NCBI RefSeq assembly: GCF_030815415.1
Contig: NZ_JAUSWW010000001.1
Coordinates: forward strand, 9,424,001 to 9,488,000
From: Streptomyces canus
GTDB lineage: Bacteria > Actinomycetota > Actinomycetes > Streptomycetales > Streptomycetaceae
Length of the DNA stretch: 64,000 bases
Direction: 5' to 3'
The position numbers and the translations under genes are program-made. Under the pieces are notes generated by a model. The model did not search any database. It saw nothing but the letters and a program-made list of their open reading frames with translations, and was not told the origin of the DNA. Numbering within the stretch: the stretch's first letter is position 1; the number at the start of each line of letters is the position of its first letter. This document shows positions 61,516 through 64,000 of this stretch, in pieces.

Positions 61516-62154
61516 ATGCCCAAGGTCCGGGTTCACAACGTGACGATCTCGCTCGACGGCTTCGTCGCCGGCACGAACCAGCGACTCGACGCCCCCTTCG
61601 GTGACGGCGTCGGCTGGGGCGACGAGCTGCACAGCTGGTTCGTCTCCGCGATGGAGGACTCCGCCGCGGGCAAGACCGGAATCGATGTCGACTACTTCGT
61701 CCGCGGCGACCAGAATGTCGGCGCCACGATCATGGGGCGGAACATGTTCGGGCCGCAGCGCGGGCCGTGGGAGGACGAGTCCTGGAAGGGCTGGTGGGGC
61801 GACAATCCGCCTTACCACCACGACGTTTTCGTGCACACACACCATCTGCGCCCGACGCTGGAGATGGCCGGCGGAACTGTCTTCCACTTCACCGACGAAC
61901 CGGTGGAGACGGTGCTGCAGCGTGCGGTCGACGCCGCGGACGGCAAGGACGTCCGGATCGGCGGCGGCGCGGCGGTCATCCAGCAGTACCTGCGCGCCAG
62001 GCTGATCGACGAGCTGCACTTGGTGATCGCGCCGATCCTCATCGGACGTGGGGAGCGGCTGCTCGAGAATCTGGGGGAGGGGATCGACGGCTACCGGGTT
62101 GCCGAGTTGGTCGGCTCCCCGACCGTCACGCACGCGGTCCTGGTCCGCCGCTGA
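61516..62154 (+). CDS. dihydrofolate-reductase-fold protein (RibD C-terminal type)
   Basis: 212 aa. Starts VHNVTISLDGFVAGTNQRLD, then IMGRNMFGPQRGPW and GGGAAVIQQYLRARLIDELHLVIAPILIGRG, which is the RibD C-terminal-like family common in Streptomyces. These probably use NADPH to reduce small molecules; true dihydrofolate reductase activity is unlikely. The 259-base gap before it contains a GGCCCGGT/ACCGGGCC hairpin (61320-61345). It ends inside the next gene's tail by 29 bases, which is convergent. Confidence 0.87.
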   Translation: MPKVRVHNVTISLDGFVAGTNQRLDAPFGDGVGWGDELHSWFVSAMEDSAAGKTGIDVDYFVRGDQNVGATIMGRNMFGPQRGPWEDESWKGWWGDNPPYHHDVFVHTHHLRPTLEMAGGTVFHFTDEPVETVLQRAVDAADGKDVRIGGGAAVIQQYLRARLIDELHLVIAPILIGRGERLLENLGEGIDGYRVAELVGSPTVTHAVLVRR

Positions 62155-63313
62155 CACGCCCGGCACCGGTGGTGGCGTGCCGTATCCGGTCGGCGATGTC
62201 CTGTGTCAGCTCGACGTGATCGTCCTCAAGGTTCCACTTTCCCTTGCGGTAGGCCTGGTTGCTCACCCAGAACACCATCGTCTCGTCGCGGTGGAACTCC
62301 GCGACGGTCGCCAGTGACCAGTCGTTGCCCCCGTCGTGCCAGGCGAACCGGCCTTCGTCGGAGTCGATGACGACCCAGCCGTATCCGTAGGCGCCGTCCA
62401 CCTCGGGTACCCGCACGTGCGGGGCGAACAGCTTCTGTTTCGCGGCTGTGGACAGGACGGTTTCGCCGGTGAGGGCGCGGTGCCAGCGGAACATGTCACG
62501 GGCGGTGGTGAGCATGCCGCCGTTACCGCGCAGATTCCAGTACGGCCCGTCGGGCGCCCACGGGTGGTCCATCGGCCGTCCCTGGGGGCGTCCGTTCCGG
62601 TCGTACTCGACGGCGACCTGCGCGCGCTTCCAGTCGGGCAGCACGTAACCGGTGCGGGTCATCCCGGCGGGCCGGAACAGGTGCTGGGCGAGGAAGTGTT
62701 CGTAGCTCTGCCCGGAGACCTTCTCGACGATCGCGGCGAGCAGGCTGTAGCCGAGGTTCGAGTAGTGAAACTCCTCGCCGGGACCCGACTGGAGTGGGGC
62801 CTTCATCGCCTGGGCCAGCATCTGCGCGCGTGTCAGCGGGTCGTAGTCGTCACCGAGCGACTGGGGCAGGCCCGCCGTGTGGGTGAGGAGCTGGTGCAGG
62901 GTGATGCCCTTCCTGTCGTCGGGCACCCGCCCGAGATGCGTGCCGATCGGGTCACCGACGTGGAGCTTGCCGGTCATCTCCAGCTTCAGGATCGCCGCCG
63001 CGGTGAACTGCTTCGTGATCGACATGTCGTCGTACACGGTGTCGCAGGTCGCGGGGGTCTTCGCGGAGCGGTCGGACAGTCCGCGCCCCGCACAGTGCGT
63101 GAGCTCGTCCCCTCGGGCGGTGGCCACCGTGATGCCGGGCCCCTCGGGGAGTGCCTCATCGAGGAAGCGTTCGACGGCCGGGTCGATCGGGTCCCGCGCC
63201 GAGGCGGCTGCCTCTTTCCCGCCGCCGGCCCCGGTTCCGGCCACAGTGTGGACATCCGAGCACCCGACGAGTGCGAGCACGAGCAACAGCACGAGGGAAC
63301 CGGGACGAGTCAC
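62126..63313 (-). CDS. lipoprotein class C beta-lactamase/penicillin-binding-like serine hydrolase
   Basis: 395 aa. The GTG start follows GGAGG five bases upstream. The lipoprotein signal ends in LALVGCSDV. The serine hydrolase has SITK (MSITKQFTA) as SxxK, YSN in FHYSNLGYS and HDGGNDWS in the KTG position. It is surface-attached, with possible D-Ala-D-Ala carboxypeptidase, esterase or beta-lactam-binding activity. The C-terminal end overlaps the convergent DHFR-like gene by 29 bases. Confidence 0.87.
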   Translation of the reverse strand: MTRPGSLVLLLVLALVGCSDVHTVAGTGAGGGKEAAASARDPIDPAVERFLDEALPEGPGITVATARGDELTHCAGRGLSDRSAKTPATCDTVYDDMSITKQFTAAAILKLEMTGKLHVGDPIGTHLGRVPDDRKGITLHQLLTHTAGLPQSLGDDYDPLTRAQMLAQAMKAPLQSGPGEEFHYSNLGYSLLAAIVEKVSGQSYEHFLAQHLFRPAGMTRTGYVLPDWKRAQVAVEYDRNGRPQGRPMDHPWAPDGPYWNLRGNGGMLTTARDMFRWHRALTGETVLSTAAKQKLFAPHVRVPEVDGAYGYGWVVIDSDEGRFAWHDGGNDWSLATVAEFHRDETMVFWVSNQAYRKGKWNLEDDHVELTQDIADRIRHATTGAGRVSGGPGPRA

Positions 63314-63459
63314 ACATGCCTCCAAGTCAACGACGACGACAGATGTGAGCCGAGGCTGACCGCCGCTCCCGGCCCTCTTCAACACAGGGGCTGTGCGAGC
63401 TTGTGCGAGTTCCTGTACGCGCAGGTCAGCGCGGCCCACTTAATCGGAGGGACACCCCT

Positions 63460-63915
63460 GTGACGCCACCGCCCGTGCCTGCCCCCACCGCCGGAGAGGC
63501 CGCGTTCATGGCCGAGTTGCGCCGTCTCAAGGCCTGGTCGGGCCTCAGCTACCGGGAGTTGGAGCGCGCGGCGCACGCGGCAGGCGAGGTGCTCCCGTAC
63601 TCGACGGCGGCGACGATGCTCCGCCGCGATCGCCTGCCCCGTGAGGCCGTTCTCGTCGCCTTCCTCATCGCCTGCGGCCTCGGCGCCGAGGACACTCGGC
63701 AATGGGTGGCCGCCCGCCGGGAACTCACGATGGGCGCACCGCCTTTCCCCGCACCCGCCCCGCAGCCGCCCGTGCTGCGAGGCCGACCGCGCCGGCTGCT
63801 CGCGGTTGTCGGCGCCGCAACGGCCGTGGCGTTCCTGGCCGGTGTGAGCGCGACGGCGATCGGCACGCTGACCGTGCAGGAGGAGCAGACGGTGGAGTAC
63901 ACGGGACAGCCCTGA
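63460..63915 (+). CDS. helix-turn-helix and single membrane helix protein
   Basis: 151 aa. The first about 90 residues resemble a HTH_31-type domain (ELRRLKAWSGLSYRELERAA) common in Streptomyces. A Pro-rich linker is followed by one membrane helix (LLAVVGAATAVAFLAGVSATAIGTL) and a short outer tail. It resembles small membrane-anchored regulators next to antibiotic or stress genes. GTG 63460 follows GGAGGG. The last 85 bases of the window hold no gene. Confidence 0.75.
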   Translation: MTPPPVPAPTAGEAAFMAELRRLKAWSGLSYRELERAAHAAGEVLPYSTAATMLRRDRLPREAVLVAFLIACGLGAEDTRQWVAARRELTMGAPPFPAPAPQPPVLRGRPRRLLAVVGAATAVAFLAGVSATAIGTLTVQEEQTVEYTGQP

Positions 63916-64000
63916 AAACCACGTGCGGTGCGCGCCCTGCCCCATGCGTGCCGATGCATCGAGCATCGGGTGGCCTTCCGGCCAACTTCAGCCGGCCAAC

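Overview
The window is very GC-rich with strongly biased third codon positions. Together with DUF5994 proteins, LAL-type LuxR regulators, an Excalibur protein, many GTG/TTG starts and a PET-hydrolase-like cutinase, this points to a Streptomyces chromosome. No phage, transposase, CRISPR or rRNA was seen. One RNA gene is present, an initiator tRNA at 61177-61253. All functions are read from motifs and family knowledge, not from searches.

Layout. 1-7.7 kb holds a cut-off FAD oxidoreductase overlapped by a tiny lipoprotein gene, an FHA-like protein coupled to a Ser/Thr kinase with an extracellular transglycosylase-like domain, and several secreted serine hydrolase and SH3-like proteins, one interrupted by an in-frame TAG. 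7.8-12.7 kb has two alpha/beta hydrolases divergent from an ATPase-LuxR regulator. 12.7-16.5 kb carries a PAP2/lipid kinase pair and a secreted peptidase. 16.6-20.7 kb carries a PadR regulator with a near-perfect operator, an acyl-CoA dehydrogenase and a second LuxR regulator. 20.9-21.9 kb encodes a polyester-hydrolase-type cutinase. 21.9-26.2 kb groups an anti-sigma-like ATPase, three DUF5994 paralogues, a fatty acid desaturase and small proteins.

26.4-35.3 kb is a galactan or galactoside utilisation locus: GH30 endo-galactanase with a ricin-type domain, GH42 beta-galactosidase, an ABC sugar importer and a divergent LacI repressor. Two 16-bp palindromes lie between repressor and transporter.

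36.7-48.5 kb is the most interesting block: a TetR regulator, an imperfect palindrome, then 11 tightly coupled plus-strand genes. They start with a C7-cyclitol (2-epi-5-epi-valiolone synthase-like) cyclase and continue with a KASIII-like protein with altered catalytic residues, an MFS exporter, two medium-chain dehydrogenases, an SDR, a quinone reductase, a two-domain VOC epimerase, an LLM oxidoreductase, a HAD phosphatase and a ROK kinase. No aminotransferase, nucleotidyltransferase or glycosyltransferase is present, so a non-aminated, possibly acylated carbasugar is the best guess.

48.5-64 kb is mixed. Two unlinked genes or operons (hydrolase at 48668; GNAT-infA at 58316) share an upstream leader of about 140 bp: same promoter spacing, a 17-codon leader ORF and a conserved nested stem-loop, a candidate undescribed cis-regulatory RNA. 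A kup gene is broken by frameshifts and a deletion, and 56.4-58.0 kb is a graveyard of ABC-exporter and ScyD-like remnants. The rest are single genes: AI-2E-type permease, acyltransferase, CYTH-CHAD, SMI1-like, aminoglycoside-phosphotransferase-like, DHFR-like, a lipoprotein beta-lactamase-like protein and a small membrane protein.
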